Assembly: GCF_003119115.1 (NCBI RefSeq)
Contig: NZ_CP022366.1
Span: forward strand, 95,001-159,000
Length of the DNA: 64,000 nt
Reading direction: 5' to 3'
From: Azospirillum sp. TSH58
GTDB lineage: Bacteria > Pseudomonadota > Alphaproteobacteria > Azospirillales > Azospirillaceae
Made by a program: the position numbers and the translations under genes. Shown here in pieces: positions 43,664 through 52,097 of the stretch (within the stretch, counting starts at the first letter, position 1; every line of letters starts with the position of its first letter). The notes under the pieces are model-generated. The model was not told the DNA's origin. It saw only the letters and a program-made list of their open reading frames with translations, and made no database searches.

Positions 43664-45061
43664 ATGAGCCTCCAACTGGCCCTCAGCGCCGCCCTGTCCG
43701 GGCTGCGCGCGACCCAGCAGCAAGCAGCGCTGGTGTCGCACAACATCACCAACGCCACCACCGCGGGCTTCGTCCGCAAGGATCTGGCCGTCTCCACCGC
43801 GATCAGCGGCGGGCGCGGCCAGGGCGTGCGCGTCGACGGCGTGCTGCGCAGCGTGGACGAGTTCCTGATCCGCGACGCCCGGTTCGAGCAGAGCCGCTAC
43901 ACCGCGCAGGAAACCCGCGCCTCGGCGCTGGCCGACTACGCCACGGCGCTGGGCCAGCCGCAGGACGAGCGGTCCGTCTCCACCGCGCTGGCCAAGCTCC
44001 AGCAATCCTTCAGCCAGCTCCGCAACCAGGCGGACAACGAGGCGGCGCGCACCGCCGTGGTGGATTCCGCGGAATCGCTGGTGCGCCGCCTGCACGACAC
44101 CGCCGCCGCGGCCATCACCGTGCAGAACGACGCCAAGGCGCGGCTCCAGTCCTCGGTCGACGAGGTCAACCGCTCGCTCGTCCGCATCGGGGAGCTGAAC
44201 AGCGCCATCGCCACCCAGAAGGCCAAGGGCGCCGAAACCGGCGACCTGATGGACGAGCGCGACCGGCTGCTCGATCAGGTGTCGAACGAGATCGGCATCC
44301 GCACCCACACCCGCGAGAGCGGCGAGGTGGTGGTGATGACCCGCAACGGCCAGACGCTGCTCGACCGCGAGCTGCCGGCGGGCGCCCAGCCGCTTCAAAT
44401 CGTCGGCGGCGATCTGGTGGCCGGCGGTAAGATCATCTCCGACAACCCCGATCAGGACATCCAGAGCGGGCGCATCATGGGCTATGTCCAGACCGCCCAT
44501 CAGGACATGCCGCGGGCGCTGGCCCAGCTCGACGACCTGGCGGCGGGCATCGTGCAGCAGTTCCAGGCGGCGGAGGCCGACCCCACCCAGCCGGGCCTGT
44601 TCACCGACGCCGGCGCCGCCTACGGCACGACGGAAGGGCTGGCATCGCGCATCGCCGTCAACGGAAGCGTGCGCGGCAACCCTTGGAAGGTGCAGAGTGG
44701 CGTCCAGGCGGGCGCTCCGCTGGCGTCGGGCGACACCACGCAGATCGACCGCTTCCTCAACGTCTTCTCGGCCACCCGCAGCTTCGCCGCGGCGGACCTG
44801 CCCTCCTCGGCCACGCTGGGCGACTACGCCACCGGCATGGTCTCCACCCAGCAGGGCTACCGCACCACCGCCGAGTCCGAGATGAAGACCCGCAAGATCA
44901 GCGCCGACGCGCTGCAATCGGCGCGTCTCAACCGCGACGGCGTGAATGTGGACGACGAAATGCAGAAGCTGCTGCTGATCGAGCAGAGCTACGGCGCCAG
45001 CGCCCAGGTGCTCCAGGCCGCCGGGCGGATGCTCGACACGCTGCTCCAGATCCGGAACTGA
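43664..45061 (+). CDS. flgK: Flagellar hook-associated protein 1
   Basis: 465-residue hook-filament junction protein. It begins MSLQLALSAALSGLRATQQQ with VSHNITNATTAGFVRKDL, has the long helical HAP1 core, and ends MQKLLLIEQSYGASAQVLQA, MLDTLLQI. Located 25 nt after flgE and 4 nt before flgL. Confidence 0.93.
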   Translation: MSLQLALSAALSGLRATQQQAALVSHNITNATTAGFVRKDLAVSTAISGGRGQGVRVDGVLRSVDEFLIRDARFEQSRYTAQETRASALADYATALGQPQDERSVSTALAKLQQSFSQLRNQADNEAARTAVVDSAESLVRRLHDTAAAAITVQNDAKARLQSSVDEVNRSLVRIGELNSAIATQKAKGAETGDLMDERDRLLDQVSNEIGIRTHTRESGEVVVMTRNGQTLLDRELPAGAQPLQIVGGDLVAGGKIISDNPDQDIQSGRIMGYVQTAHQDMPRALAQLDDLAAGIVQQFQAAEADPTQPGLFTDAGAAYGTTEGLASRIAVNGSVRGNPWKVQSGVQAGAPLASGDTTQIDRFLNVFSATRSFAAADLPSSATLGDYATGMVSTQQGYRTTAESEMKTRKISADALQSARLNRDGVNVDDEMQKLLLIEQSYGASAQVLQAAGRMLDTLLQIRN

Positions 45062-45065
45062 CGCC

Positions 45066-46130
45066 ATGCTCTACAACGCCGTCTCCACCCTCGGCCTTTC
45101 CAAGCGTCTGCAGACCGCGAACACCGAGCTTCAGCTCGAACGGCTGCGCAACAACGACGAGATCGCCAGCGGCAAGCATTTCGACGTCGCCAAGGCGCTG
45201 GGTGCGCGCACCGGACAGGCGATCGCGCTGCGCAACCTGTATGACGAGACCGACCAGACCCTGAAATCCACTGCTCTTTTGCAAGGACGGTTGGGCACCA
45301 TGGACAGCGCGCTGACCAACATCCTGTCCGCCGGGCAGGACGTGCTGGCCGCCGCCTCGGTCGGGCTGGGCCAGCCCTCGCCCACCGGCAGTTCGCTCCA
45401 GGTGCGGGCCCGCGCCATGCTGGAGCAGGTGGTGGGGATGCTGAACGCCTCCTCCGGCAACGGCTACCTGTTCGGCGGGGTGGAGGTGAAGGCCGCCCCC
45501 ATGCGCGCCGTGCAGGGCGACGAGTCCGGCCTGCCCTCCCCCATCCAGATCGTGCAGGACACCATCGCCGCGGCCACCGGGGGCACGTCCTCGCCGCAGA
45601 CTCCCGCCGAGACCGCCGCCGCCGTGGCGGCCCTGGACGACCTGTTCGCCGCACCGTCGGCCTCGCCGCTCGGCTTCGAGGGCGGGTTCTACCAGGGGGC
45701 GCCCTCGACCGCGCCGCGCCTCAGCGCCCGGCCCGACCGCTCGACCGAGATCCCCTACGGCATCCAGGGCAACGACCCGGCCATGCGGGACCTGCTCCAG
45801 GGCCTCTACATGCTGGCCAGCGTCGACACCAGCCAACTGCCGCTGGACGCCTACAAGCCCTACATGGAGGCCGCGGTCGCCAAGGTGTCGGGCGGCATCG
45901 AGGGGGTGCGCGACGCCACGGCGCAGCTGGGCATCCACCGCGCGCAGCTCGACGACATCGCGGCGATGAACACCACGCAGCTCCGCATCCTCAACGACCA
46001 GCTCGACGCGATGGAAAGCGTCGATCCGGCCGAGGCCAGCCTGCGCATGAACCAGCTCGAAGTGCAGATCGAGGCGACCGCGGCGGCCACCGCCCGCATC
46101 GCCCGGATGAGCCTGACCAATTACCTGTAG
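45066..46130 (+). CDS. flgL: Flagellar hook-associated protein 3 (FlgL)
   Basis: 354-residue flagellin-like protein that joins hook and filament. The N-terminal coiled-coil RLQTANTELQLERLRNNDEI, and SSGNGYLFGGVEVKA match FlgL, and the C-terminal helix LDAMESVDPAEASLRMNQLE, VQIEATAAATARIARMSLTN is the D0 partner. Starts 4 nt after flgK. Confidence 0.9.
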   Translation: MLYNAVSTLGLSKRLQTANTELQLERLRNNDEIASGKHFDVAKALGARTGQAIALRNLYDETDQTLKSTALLQGRLGTMDSALTNILSAGQDVLAAASVGLGQPSPTGSSLQVRARAMLEQVVGMLNASSGNGYLFGGVEVKAAPMRAVQGDESGLPSPIQIVQDTIAAATGGTSSPQTPAETAAAVAALDDLFAAPSASPLGFEGGFYQGAPSTAPRLSARPDRSTEIPYGIQGNDPAMRDLLQGLYMLASVDTSQLPLDAYKPYMEAAVAKVSGGIEGVRDATAQLGIHRAQLDDIAAMNTTQLRILNDQLDAMESVDPAEASLRMNQLEVQIEATAAATARIARMSLTNYL

Positions 46131-46165
46131 GCGGCGAGCCCCTACGGACGACGAAAGACGGTTCG

Positions 46166-47302
46166 ATGAAGCACGGTCCGATCCGCCGAGCCTTCCGCAT
46201 GGCAGCGCTGGCCGCGGCCTGCCTGCTGTCCGCCGCCGCCTTCGCGGGGGAGGGGCTGGCCCAGACGCGGGTGAAGGATCTCGTCACCTTCGACGGGGTG
46301 CGCCGCAACCAGCTCATCGGCTACGGCCTCGTGGTCGGGCTGAACGGTTCGGGCGACCGGCTCATCAACACGCCCTTCACCGAGCAGAGCCTGAAGGGCA
46401 TGCTGGAGCGGCTGGGCATCAACACCCGCGACGAGGTTCTGCGCACCCGCAACGCCGCGGCGGTGATGGTGACGGCCTCGCTGCCGCCCTTCGCCCGCCA
46501 GGGCACGACCATCGACATCACCGTGTCGGCGCTGGGCGACGCCACCAGCCTGCTCGGCGGCACGCTGCTGGTCACGCCGCTGCTGGGCGCCGACGGGCAG
46601 GCCTACGCCGTGGCCCAGGGGTCGCTGTCGGTCAGCGGCTTCTCCGCGGGCGGGGTGGCGGCCAACGTGACCAAGGGCGTGCCGACGAGCGCCCGCATCG
46701 CCAACGGCGCCATCGTCGAACGGGAGCTGAAATTCGCGCTGGACGAGACGACCGCGGTCCGCATGGCGCTGCGCAACCCCGACTTCACCACCGCCAACCG
46801 CATCGCCGACGCGGTGGCGGTGCGGCTGGGCAGCAGCGCCGTCCATGTGCTGGACGCGACCACCGTCGATGTGCGCATCCCGCCCCGCTACAGCGGCGCG
46901 GTCGCCCGGCTGATCGGCGACATCGAGCAGCTCACCGTGCGCCCGGACGGCATCGCGCGGGTGGTGGTGGACGAGCGCAGTGGCACCGTGGTCATCGGCG
47001 ACGACGTGCGCATCAGCCGCGTCGCCATCACCCAGGGCAACCTGACCGTCCGCGTGGTGGAGACGCCCCAGGTGTCGCAGCCGCAGCCCTTCTCCGACGG
47101 GCAGACGGTGGTGGTGCCGCGCACCGACGTGCAGGTGCAGGAGGGCAACGGGCGCCAGTTCGTGACCATCGGCGGCAACGTCAGCCTGCAACAGCTCGTC
47201 AACGGGCTGAACGCGCTGGGCGTCGGGCCACGCGACATGGTCGCCATCCTCCAGGCGATCAAGGCGGCGGGTGCCCTGCACGCCGATCTGGAAATCATCT
47301 GA
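46166..47302 (+). CDS. flgI: Flagellar P-ring protein
   Basis: 378 residues with a signal peptide (AALAAACLLSAAAFAGEGLA). VKDLVTFDGVRRNQLIGYGL, VVGLNGSGD, QSLKGMLERLGI and the C-terminal LQQLVNGLNALGVGPRDMV, AILQAIKAAGALHADL are diagnostic. It forms the periplasmic ring around the rod. Followed by flgJ. Confidence 0.96.
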   Translation: MKHGPIRRAFRMAALAAACLLSAAAFAGEGLAQTRVKDLVTFDGVRRNQLIGYGLVVGLNGSGDRLINTPFTEQSLKGMLERLGINTRDEVLRTRNAAAVMVTASLPPFARQGTTIDITVSALGDATSLLGGTLLVTPLLGADGQAYAVAQGSLSVSGFSAGGVAANVTKGVPTSARIANGAIVERELKFALDETTAVRMALRNPDFTTANRIADAVAVRLGSSAVHVLDATTVDVRIPPRYSGAVARLIGDIEQLTVRPDGIARVVVDERSGTVVIGDDVRISRVAITQGNLTVRVVETPQVSQPQPFSDGQTVVVPRTDVQVQEGNGRQFVTIGGNVSLQQLVNGLNALGVGPRDMVAILQAIKAAGALHADLEII

Positions 47303-47326
47303 CCCCTCCGGCTGGACGACGACGCG

Positions 47327-47632
47327 ATGGACATCCCTCCCCTTTCAAAGGCGGCTCCCGCCGCGAAACCCGCCGCCCCCGACCTCGCCGCCCGGAAGGC
47401 CGGGCAGGAGTTCGAGGCGCTGATGGTCGGGCAGATGCTGGAATCCATGTTCGCCGGGGTGGAGACCGGCAGCGCCTTCGGCGGCGGCCAGGGCGAGCGG
47501 ACATGGCGCAGCTTCATGCTCCAGGAATACGGCAAGGCCATCGCGGAGGCCGGCACGCTGGGCATCGGCCGCATGGTCGAGGCCGACGTGGCCCGCCTCT
47601 ACGGCCAGACGAGCGAAGGAACCAAGGGATGA
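47327..47632 (+). CDS. flgJ: Rod-binding protein FlgJ (N-terminal domain only)
   Basis: 101-residue form of FlgJ carrying just the rod-capping domain: AGQEFEALMVGQMLESMF, GGQGERTWRSFMLQEYGKAI and GRMVEADVARLY. The muramidase domain of enteric FlgJ is absent, as usual in alphaproteobacteria; the lytic transglycosylase at 54262 may supply that activity. Its stop overlaps the next start (ATGA). Confidence 0.9.
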   Translation: MDIPPLSKAAPAAKPAAPDLAARKAGQEFEALMVGQMLESMFAGVETGSAFGGGQGERTWRSFMLQEYGKAIAEAGTLGIGRMVEADVARLYGQTSEGTKG

Positions 47633-48156
47633 GCCGCCGTTTCAAGGACCTGATCCGCGAATTCGCCCCCGACGCCAAGCCGGAGGCGGACGCCGCCCCC
47701 GTCGCCGCCCCGGAGCCCGAGATCCCGGCGCTGGCCGACGGGCCGACCGCCGTGGTGATGACGGAGTTCCTCGACACCGTGGCGGAACTGAGCGTCCTGC
47801 TGGACGAGGAGACGGCGGCGCTCGCCGCCGGCGAGCTGGAGGGGCTGGAGGTCTACGCCCGGCGCAAGCAGGCGATGGCCGATCGTCTGGGCGGCATCAT
47901 GACCCAGGCGCAGTCGGGCACGCTGCGGCTGAACGACGACCTGCGCGCGATGATCCTGGAGCGGGTGGAGCGGCTGGACCGCGCCATCAACGACAACGCG
48001 GCGGGGCTGGTCGCCATGCGCAAGGCCGTGCTGTCGATCAACCGCAGCCTCCTCGTAGCCCTGGAGAAGGCGGCCAGCGACGGCCTCTACGCCCCCTCCG
48101 GCCACGCGGTGCGCCCGGTCGAGCTGTCGGCGTCGGGCCTGAACGCCGAGCTGTAG
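47629..48156 (+). CDS. flgN: FlgN-like export chaperone
   Basis: 175 residues. After a variable N-terminus the helical body resembles FlgN: LLDEETAALAAGELEGLEVY, RRKQAMADRLGGIM, LNDDLRAMILERVERLDRAI, DNAAGLVAMRKAVLSINRSL. FlgN chaperones FlgK and FlgL, both encoded just upstream. Start ATG overlaps the flgJ stop. Family assignment is from length, helical pattern and context. Confidence 0.7.
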   Translation: MSRRFKDLIREFAPDAKPEADAAPVAAPEPEIPALADGPTAVVMTEFLDTVAELSVLLDEETAALAAGELEGLEVYARRKQAMADRLGGIMTQAQSGTLRLNDDLRAMILERVERLDRAINDNAAGLVAMRKAVLSINRSLLVALEKAASDGLYAPSGHAVRPVELSASGLNAEL

Positions 48157-48290
48157 ACCCGACCCATCATAGCCCTCTCCCCAGAGGGAAGAGGGGATGT
48201 ACGGACGATGGCTTTGCGGAGGGTTCCGCCGCCGGATGCGGGCCGCTATAGTCCGCCGTCCGCTTGGCCGCATCTTCCTAAGGCTTCCGC

Positions 48291-49292
48291 ATGCCCGCAA
48301 CCGACCGCGCCGGCTCCCCGTCGCTCGCCGTCTTCACCCATGGCGAGCTGATCGGCGACGCGCTCATCAAAATTCCCTTCGTGCGCGCCCTGCGGGGGCT
48401 GTTCCCGGACCATCGGATCACCTGGATCACCACCGAGGGCACCCATCTGGCGACGACGCTGCGCCCGATGATGGACGGCCTGATCGACGAGTTCCGCGCC
48501 GACACCGGCATCGGCCGGAGCCCGCTCGGCCTGCTGAAGCCCATGCCCATCAAGGATCGCTTCTCCCTGGTTCTGGACACCCAGGCCCTGCCCTGGCGGA
48601 CGCTGCTGGCGCGGCGGTTGCGGCACGACCTGTTCGTCTCGGCCTGCGCCGGCTACCGCCTGTCGGACCGCCGCCCGCCGCCCGGCTACAAGGAGCCGCG
48701 CCATGTGCTGGACCGCCTGTTCGACCTGCTGGAGGTCGCCGGCGGGCGCCGCCCCCCGCTGGACATGGCCGTCCCCATCCCGGCGGAGGCCGAGGCCGAG
48801 GCGCGCGCCGTCCTGCCCGATGGACCGGGCTACGTCGCCATCGCGCCGGGGGCGGGCAAACGGGTAAAATGCTGGCCGCTGGACCGCTTCGTGGAACTGG
48901 CCCGCGCCCAGGTCGCCGGTGGACGGGTGCCGGTCTTCATTCTCGGCCCGGCGGAGCTGGACTGGCTGCCCGAGCTGCGCGCCGCCCTGCCGCAGGCGCT
49001 GTTCCCGCTCCAGGACGCCGAACTGGCGGAACCGCGCTATTCCCCGGTGCGCACCATCGCGCTGACCCGGCGCTGCGCCGCGGCGGTCGCCAACGACAGC
49101 GGGACCAGCCACCTGTTCGGCCTCGCCGACGTGCCGCTGCTGACCCTCTACGGCCCGACCATCGCGGAGAAGCTGCGCCCCAAGGTGACGCGGGGCGCGG
49201 TGCTGACGGCTTCCGCCTTCGGCGGCCGCGAGATGGAGCGCATTCCCGCCGACGCCGCGATCCGCGAGGTCGAGGCGCTGGTCCGTTCGTGA
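48291..49292 (+). CDS. Glycosyltransferase family 9 (heptosyltransferase-like)
   Basis: 333-residue GT-B enzyme. The N-terminus has FTHGELIGDALIKIPFVRAL; the nucleotide-sugar domain has YVAIAPGAGKRVKCWPLDRF, and VANDSGTSHLFGLADVPLLT, LYGPT are GT9 hallmarks. In lipopolysaccharide core synthesis such enzymes add heptose. Its place at the end of flagellar genes makes flagellin or hook glycosylation a possibility, but no other glycan genes are beside it. Confidence 0.85.
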   Translation: MPATDRAGSPSLAVFTHGELIGDALIKIPFVRALRGLFPDHRITWITTEGTHLATTLRPMMDGLIDEFRADTGIGRSPLGLLKPMPIKDRFSLVLDTQALPWRTLLARRLRHDLFVSACAGYRLSDRRPPPGYKEPRHVLDRLFDLLEVAGGRRPPLDMAVPIPAEAEAEARAVLPDGPGYVAIAPGAGKRVKCWPLDRFVELARAQVAGGRVPVFILGPAELDWLPELRAALPQALFPLQDAELAEPRYSPVRTIALTRRCAAAVANDSGTSHLFGLADVPLLTLYGPTIAEKLRPKVTRGAVLTASAFGGREMERIPADAAIREVEALVRS

Positions 49293-49319
49293 CCACGGTT
49301 GTCTATCGCCACCGGCCGT

Positions 49320-49513
49320 CATAGCCCTCCCCCCTCCGGGGAGAGGGTGGCCCGAAGGGCCTCTCGCGCTGGCTGAAAGCCAGCGCTGACGGCGGCAGGC
49401 GGATGCCTCTGGCATCCGCTGAGAGCCGGTGAGGGGGTTGCGCTTGTGCCGGACGATCCGCCACGCGCATCCCCCTCACCCTAACCCTCTCCCCAGGGGG
49501 GAGAGGGGATTAT
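49320..49513. repeat. GC-rich inverted repeat region
   Basis: Contains paired blocks CCCTCCCCCCTCCGGGGAGA near the left and CCCTCTCCCCAGGGGGGAGA near the right, and an inner GCGCTGGCTGAAAGCCAGCG hairpin plus GCGGATGCC / GGCATCCGC. Related short forms are at about 48172-48196 and 59718-59740. Fills the gap between convergent genes. Confidence 0.65.
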
Positions 49514-49538
49514 AGGGGGTAGCGGTCCGGCTCTCGGA

Positions 49539-50078
49539 TCAGCGCTTGACGGCGGGCGTGATCTGCCCCGCCTCCTCCAGCCGCCGCAGGCAGGCGACCA
49601 GGGCGCGCTGGAAGTTGCGGCCCTCGGAGGGCAGGTTGACGCCCTGGCCGGTCGTCCAGAACTCCACGAAGGCGCAATCGGCCGCGCGGTCGCCGGTCGG
49701 CCACTCGACGGTCACGCCCAGCCCGAGTTCCGCGGTGCGGCGGCGGCTGTCGGTGACCAGGATCTTCGCTTCCCAATGCATCCCGCCGCTGCCCGCCTCG
49801 GCGCGGCGGTGGCTCCACAGGCGCAGGTAATCGCGGAAGCTCTCGGACGAGCGGTCGTGCTGGACGTAGCTGCCACGGTCCACAACCGCGGGGGCGAGGC
49901 GCAGCGCGTAGCGGGCCTGGGCCAGCGCCTGGGTCACCTCCGCGATCAGCCGGTCCATCTCGGCGAAGCTGCGCCGCACGTTGTCGGCCAGCGCGGTGGC
50001 CAGCGCCTCCCCCTTCAGCGCGCCGGAGGCGGCGCGGTCGGAGCGGTACATCTCGAACAGGTCGTCGCCGTCGCTCAT
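49539..50078 (-). CDS. Uncharacterised protein in the flagellar cluster (179 aa)
   Basis: 179 residues from the ATG at 50078 (a TTG at 50126 would add 16). N-terminal helices (ALATALADNVRRSFAEMDRL, IAEVTQALAQARYALRL) precede a mixed alpha/beta part with RDYLRLWSHRRAEAGSGGMH, ILVTDSRRRTAELGLGVTVE and FVEFWTTGQGVNLPSEGRNF. No signal peptide or membrane segment. I do not recognise a family. It is on the flhB strand but 114 nt downstream of it. Confidence 0.65.
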   Translation of the reverse strand: MSDGDDLFEMYRSDRAASGALKGEALATALADNVRRSFAEMDRLIAEVTQALAQARYALRLAPAVVDRGSYVQHDRSSESFRDYLRLWSHRRAEAGSGGMHWEAKILVTDSRRRTAELGLGVTVEWPTGDRAADCAFVEFWTTGQGVNLPSEGRNFQRALVACLRRLEEAGQITPAVKR

Positions 50079-50192
50079 TGCCGTGATGCGCCGCGAAAGG
50101 GGAAGAGTTCCTTCGTCTACCGCCAAACCCGTTGAGAAGACATTAAGCTGATTTCCAAACCATCCGGCGCCCGCTCCACTACGCCCGCCCGA

Positions 50193-51290
50193 TCACGCCC
50201 GTTGCGCCGGCTGCGCGGCCCCTCCGTTCTTCAGGCGCAGCACATACATCATCACCTCCGCCACCGCCTGGTAATGCTGGAGCGGGATCACCGCGTCGAC
50301 CTCCGACGCGGCGTAGAGGGCGCGGGCCAGCGGCGGGTTCTCGATCACCGGCACGCCGTTCTCCTCCGCCACCGCGCGGATGCGCAGCGCCACGAGGTCG
50401 GCCCCCTTGGCGAGGCAGACCGGCGCCGGCATCTTGGCCCGGTCGTACTCCAGCGCCACCGCGAAGTGGGTCGGGTTGGCGATGACCACCGTGGCGCGCG
50501 GCACGTTCGCCATCATGCGGCGCTTCGACCGGTCGCGCCGGATTTCGCGCAGCCGCGCCTTCAGATGGGGATCGCCCTCGGTCTGCTTGAACTCGTCCTT
50601 CAGCTCCTGGAAGGTCATGCGCAGGCGGCGCCGCCATTCCAGCCGGTTCCACAGCACGTCCACGGCGGCCATCACCACCGTCGCCAGGAGGACGGCCAGC
50701 AGCAGCCGCAGGGTCAGGTCCCGCAGCAGGTCGGGCAGCGCCGCAACTTCCATGCCCACGATCCCCTCCGTCCAATCGATGTAGGGCGCCACGGCGAACC
50801 AGACGGCGCAGGCGATGATCGCCAGTTTCACGAGACTCTTCACGAATTCGACCAGCGCGTGGCGCGAGAAGATACGGCGCCAGCCGCTGAACGGCGACAG
50901 GTGCGACAGCTTGGGCCGGATGCGGTCGCCGGCCGCCAGCAGCGGCCCCTGCCCCACCGCCGACACCACCGCCCCGCCGACCAGCAGGCCCAGCACCGGA
51001 AGCATCGCCACCGCCACCCCGCCGATCAGCCAGCGCAGGCTGTTCATCACGTCGTAGGGACCACCGTCGAGCCGGATGTCGTTCGGATTCTCGATCAGCG
51101 GCAGCAGCACCTCGGCGATGCGGGAGGCGGCGAGCGGCCCGCCCGCCGCGGCGATCAGCCAGGCCGCCGCCATGGTGGCGGCCAGACCGACGTCGCGGGC
51201 GCGGGGGACGTCGCCCTTGTCCATCGCCTCGCGCAGCCGTTTTTCGGTCGGCTCCTCGGTTTTCTGGTCCTCGTCCTGGCTGTCGGACAT
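50193..51290 (-). CDS. flhB: Flagellar export apparatus protein FlhB
   Basis: 365 residues. EDQKTEEPTEKRLREAMDKG is the typical N-terminus, four helices follow, and the autocleavage motif NPTHFAVALEYD (between Asn and Pro) is intact. FlhB switches export specificity from hook to filament. Starts 24 nt after fliR's stop region. Confidence 0.96.
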   Translation of the reverse strand: MSDSQDEDQKTEEPTEKRLREAMDKGDVPRARDVGLAATMAAAWLIAAAGGPLAASRIAEVLLPLIENPNDIRLDGGPYDVMNSLRWLIGGVAVAMLPVLGLLVGGAVVSAVGQGPLLAAGDRIRPKLSHLSPFSGWRRIFSRHALVEFVKSLVKLAIIACAVWFAVAPYIDWTEGIVGMEVAALPDLLRDLTLRLLLAVLLATVVMAAVDVLWNRLEWRRRLRMTFQELKDEFKQTEGDPHLKARLREIRRDRSKRRMMANVPRATVVIANPTHFAVALEYDRAKMPAPVCLAKGADLVALRIRAVAEENGVPVIENPPLARALYAASEVDAVIPLQHYQAVAEVMMYVLRLKNGGAAQPAQRA

Positions 51291-51314
51291 CGCCGCCTCC
51301 TCACCGCCCCCTTC

Positions 51315-52076
51315 TCATCGCCCGCCGAGCCAGCCGGCCAGCGCGGCCAGCGTGGCGGTGACCATGGCGCCCGCCGTCACCAGGAAGACCAGCATCCCGC
51401 CGCCGACCATCGCCGGGGTGGCGACGAAATAGACGGGCATGGAGGGCATCACCCGGTTGACCAGGGCCAGCGCCATGTTGGCGATCATGCCGAAGACCAG
51501 GAAGGGGGCGGCCATCTGCACCCCCAGCCGGAAGGTGACCCCGACGAGCTGCGCGTAGCGGCCCGCCACCATGCCGGGATCGGGCAGCGTCGCCGCTGGC
51601 CAGCTTCCGTAGGAGCGCACCAGCGCGTCGATCATCAGGTAATGCAGGTCGAGCGCGAACAGCAGCGCCAGCCCGGCGATCACCAGCGTGCCCGACAGGA
51701 TCGACCCGCTCTCGAACCCCGCCGCGTCGGTGCCAAAAGGGTTGGCGAGGCCCATCGCCTGGGCGGCGATGTTGCCGGCGACCTGGAGCGACGCCAGGAA
51801 CAGCTTGGCCCCCAGCCCGAGGAAGGCGCCGGCCACCGTCTCCGCGAAGATCTGCTCCAGCATCACCGCGGCGTCGGGCGGCAGCCGGTCGGGCAGGCCG
51901 GGCACCGTCGGGGTCAGCGCCAGCGCGACGGGAATCGCGATGCACAGCCGGACGCGCGGCGGCACCGCCAGCTCGCCGAAGCCGGGCAGCAGGCTGACCG
52001 CCGCGGCGACGCGGGCGAAGACCAGAAAGGCGCGGTAGACCTCCAGGCTGAGCAGGTCGGCGAGCGTGTCCATCAC
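51315..52076 (-). CDS. fliR: Flagellar export apparatus protein FliR
   Basis: 253-residue, six-helix protein of the export gate: VYRAFLVFARVAAAVSLLPG, PRVRLCIAIPVALALTPTVP, GLGAKLFLASLQVAGNIAAQ, NPFGTDAAGFESGSILSGTL and LGVQMAAPFLVFGMIANMAL. Between flhA and flhB in an flhA-fliR-flhB operon. Confidence 0.95.
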   Translation of the reverse strand: MMDTLADLLSLEVYRAFLVFARVAAAVSLLPGFGELAVPPRVRLCIAIPVALALTPTVPGLPDRLPPDAAVMLEQIFAETVAGAFLGLGAKLFLASLQVAGNIAAQAMGLANPFGTDAAGFESGSILSGTLVIAGLALLFALDLHYLMIDALVRSYGSWPAATLPDPGMVAGRYAQLVGVTFRLGVQMAAPFLVFGMIANMALALVNRVMPSMPVYFVATPAMVGGGMLVFLVTAGAMVTATLAALAGWLGGR

Positions 52077-52097
52077 TGTTTTTTCCTTCCCCGCCCT

